Assembly (NCBI GenBank): GCA_031261005.1 | Contig: JAISKF010000039.1 | Location: 1-46,447 of the forward strand | Direction of reading: 5' to 3' | Source: Enterobacteriaceae bacterium | GTDB lineage: Bacteria > Pseudomonadota > Gammaproteobacteria > Enterobacterales > Enterobacteriaceae | DNA: 46,447 nt | Part shown: positions 46,309-46,447 of the stretch, one piece after another | How positions within the stretch are numbered: position 1 is the stretch's first letter | Layout: the number at the start of each line of letters is the position of its first letter | The notes under the pieces: model-generated | The model's input: the letters and a program-made list of their open reading frames with translations, nothing else | Database searches by the model: none | What the model was told of the DNA's origin: nothing | Program-made: the position numbers and the translations under genes

Positions 46309-46447
46309 TGCCGCAGTAGGTTATGCTTGCTTCGGCATCGCTCTTTAACAATTTATCAGACAATCTGTGTGGGCACTCACAAGACAGTATCTCAGTTATC
46401 TGCATTTCGGTGCGATAACATCAAATAATACCAAGTCTTAAAGAGTG
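46309..46447 (+). other. 16S rRNA leader with boxB/boxA antitermination signals, cut by window end
   Basis: A boxB-like hairpin (TGCCG...CGGCA, 46309-46337) and boxA CGCTCTTTAACA (46339-46350) are followed by the conserved leader ATTTATCAGACAATCTGTGT and ATACCAAGTCTTAAAGAGTG. In E. coli the mature 16S 5' end lies about 60 bp further on, so the gene begins just outside the window. By synteny with purH this corresponds to the rrnE-type locus. Confidence 0.92.

Overview
The window is bacterial chromosome from a gammaproteobacterium of the order Enterobacterales. Gene content and order match blocks known from Escherichia coli (yqjG-F-K-E-D-A; ubiV-ubiU/ubiT-yhbS-yhbQ-yhbP; nrdD-nrdG; thiC-E-S-G-H; nudC; hemE-nfi-yjaG-hupA-yjaH; purD-purH; a ribosomal RNA promoter). 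However, the blocks are joined differently, base composition is more AT-rich than E. coli, and some E. coli genes are missing at their usual places (thiF, rsd). A lineage outside the classic Enterobacteriaceae, such as Budviciaceae or Morganellaceae, is plausible, but the genus is not proven by what can be read here.

Layout. 1-103: end of an IS3-family (IS150-group) insertion sequence, inserted into a palindromic repeat. 104-5603: yqjG, yqjF, yqjK-E-D, yqjA, crcB and a DUF1622 membrane protein, all on the minus strand. 6144-9636: a tightly packed five-gene operon on the plus strand, a NitT/TauT-type ABC importer flanked by two paralogous proteins of unknown function. 9929-17094: a complete 2-aminoethylphosphonate module: one-piece permease phnU, ATPase phnT, binding protein phnS and regulator phnR on the minus strand; phnW and phnX on the plus strand; two copies of the same operator. 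17227-21783: oxygen-independent ubiquinone genes ubiV, ubiU and ubiT, plus yhbS, yhbQ and yhbP. 21776-25132: a LysR regulator facing an ecdBCD-type non-oxidative hydroxyarylic acid decarboxylase operon. 25475-28160: anaerobic ribonucleotide reductase nrdD-nrdG behind a pair of NrdR boxes. 28787-32922: ygiQ, yehS and a lone terC. 33064-38057: thiamine operon thiC-E-S-G-H (no thiF) under a TPP riboswitch. 38211-42700: nudC, hemE, nfi, yjaG, hupA and a yjaH-like lipoprotein. 42986-45897: purH-purD with a PurR box. 46168-46447: tandem P1/P2 promoters and the antitermination leader of an rRNA operon whose 16S gene lies beyond the edge.

The feature that ties the window together is a family of about 19 REPIN-like double-palindrome repeats. 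Each is about 70 bp: two palindromic arms around a central spacer, in AT-rich flanks. They occur in all seven convergent gene junctions and rarely in divergent ones. They form three tandem arrays with a period near 115 bp, show pairing-preserving base changes, supply the stop codon of yqjG and have been read into the C-terminus of PhnU.

The best candidate for an undescribed system is the 6144-9636 operon: two related, diverged small proteins bracket an ABC importer in a translationally coupled unit. Their sequence recalls a decayed FmdE-like domain, but function and substrate are unknown.
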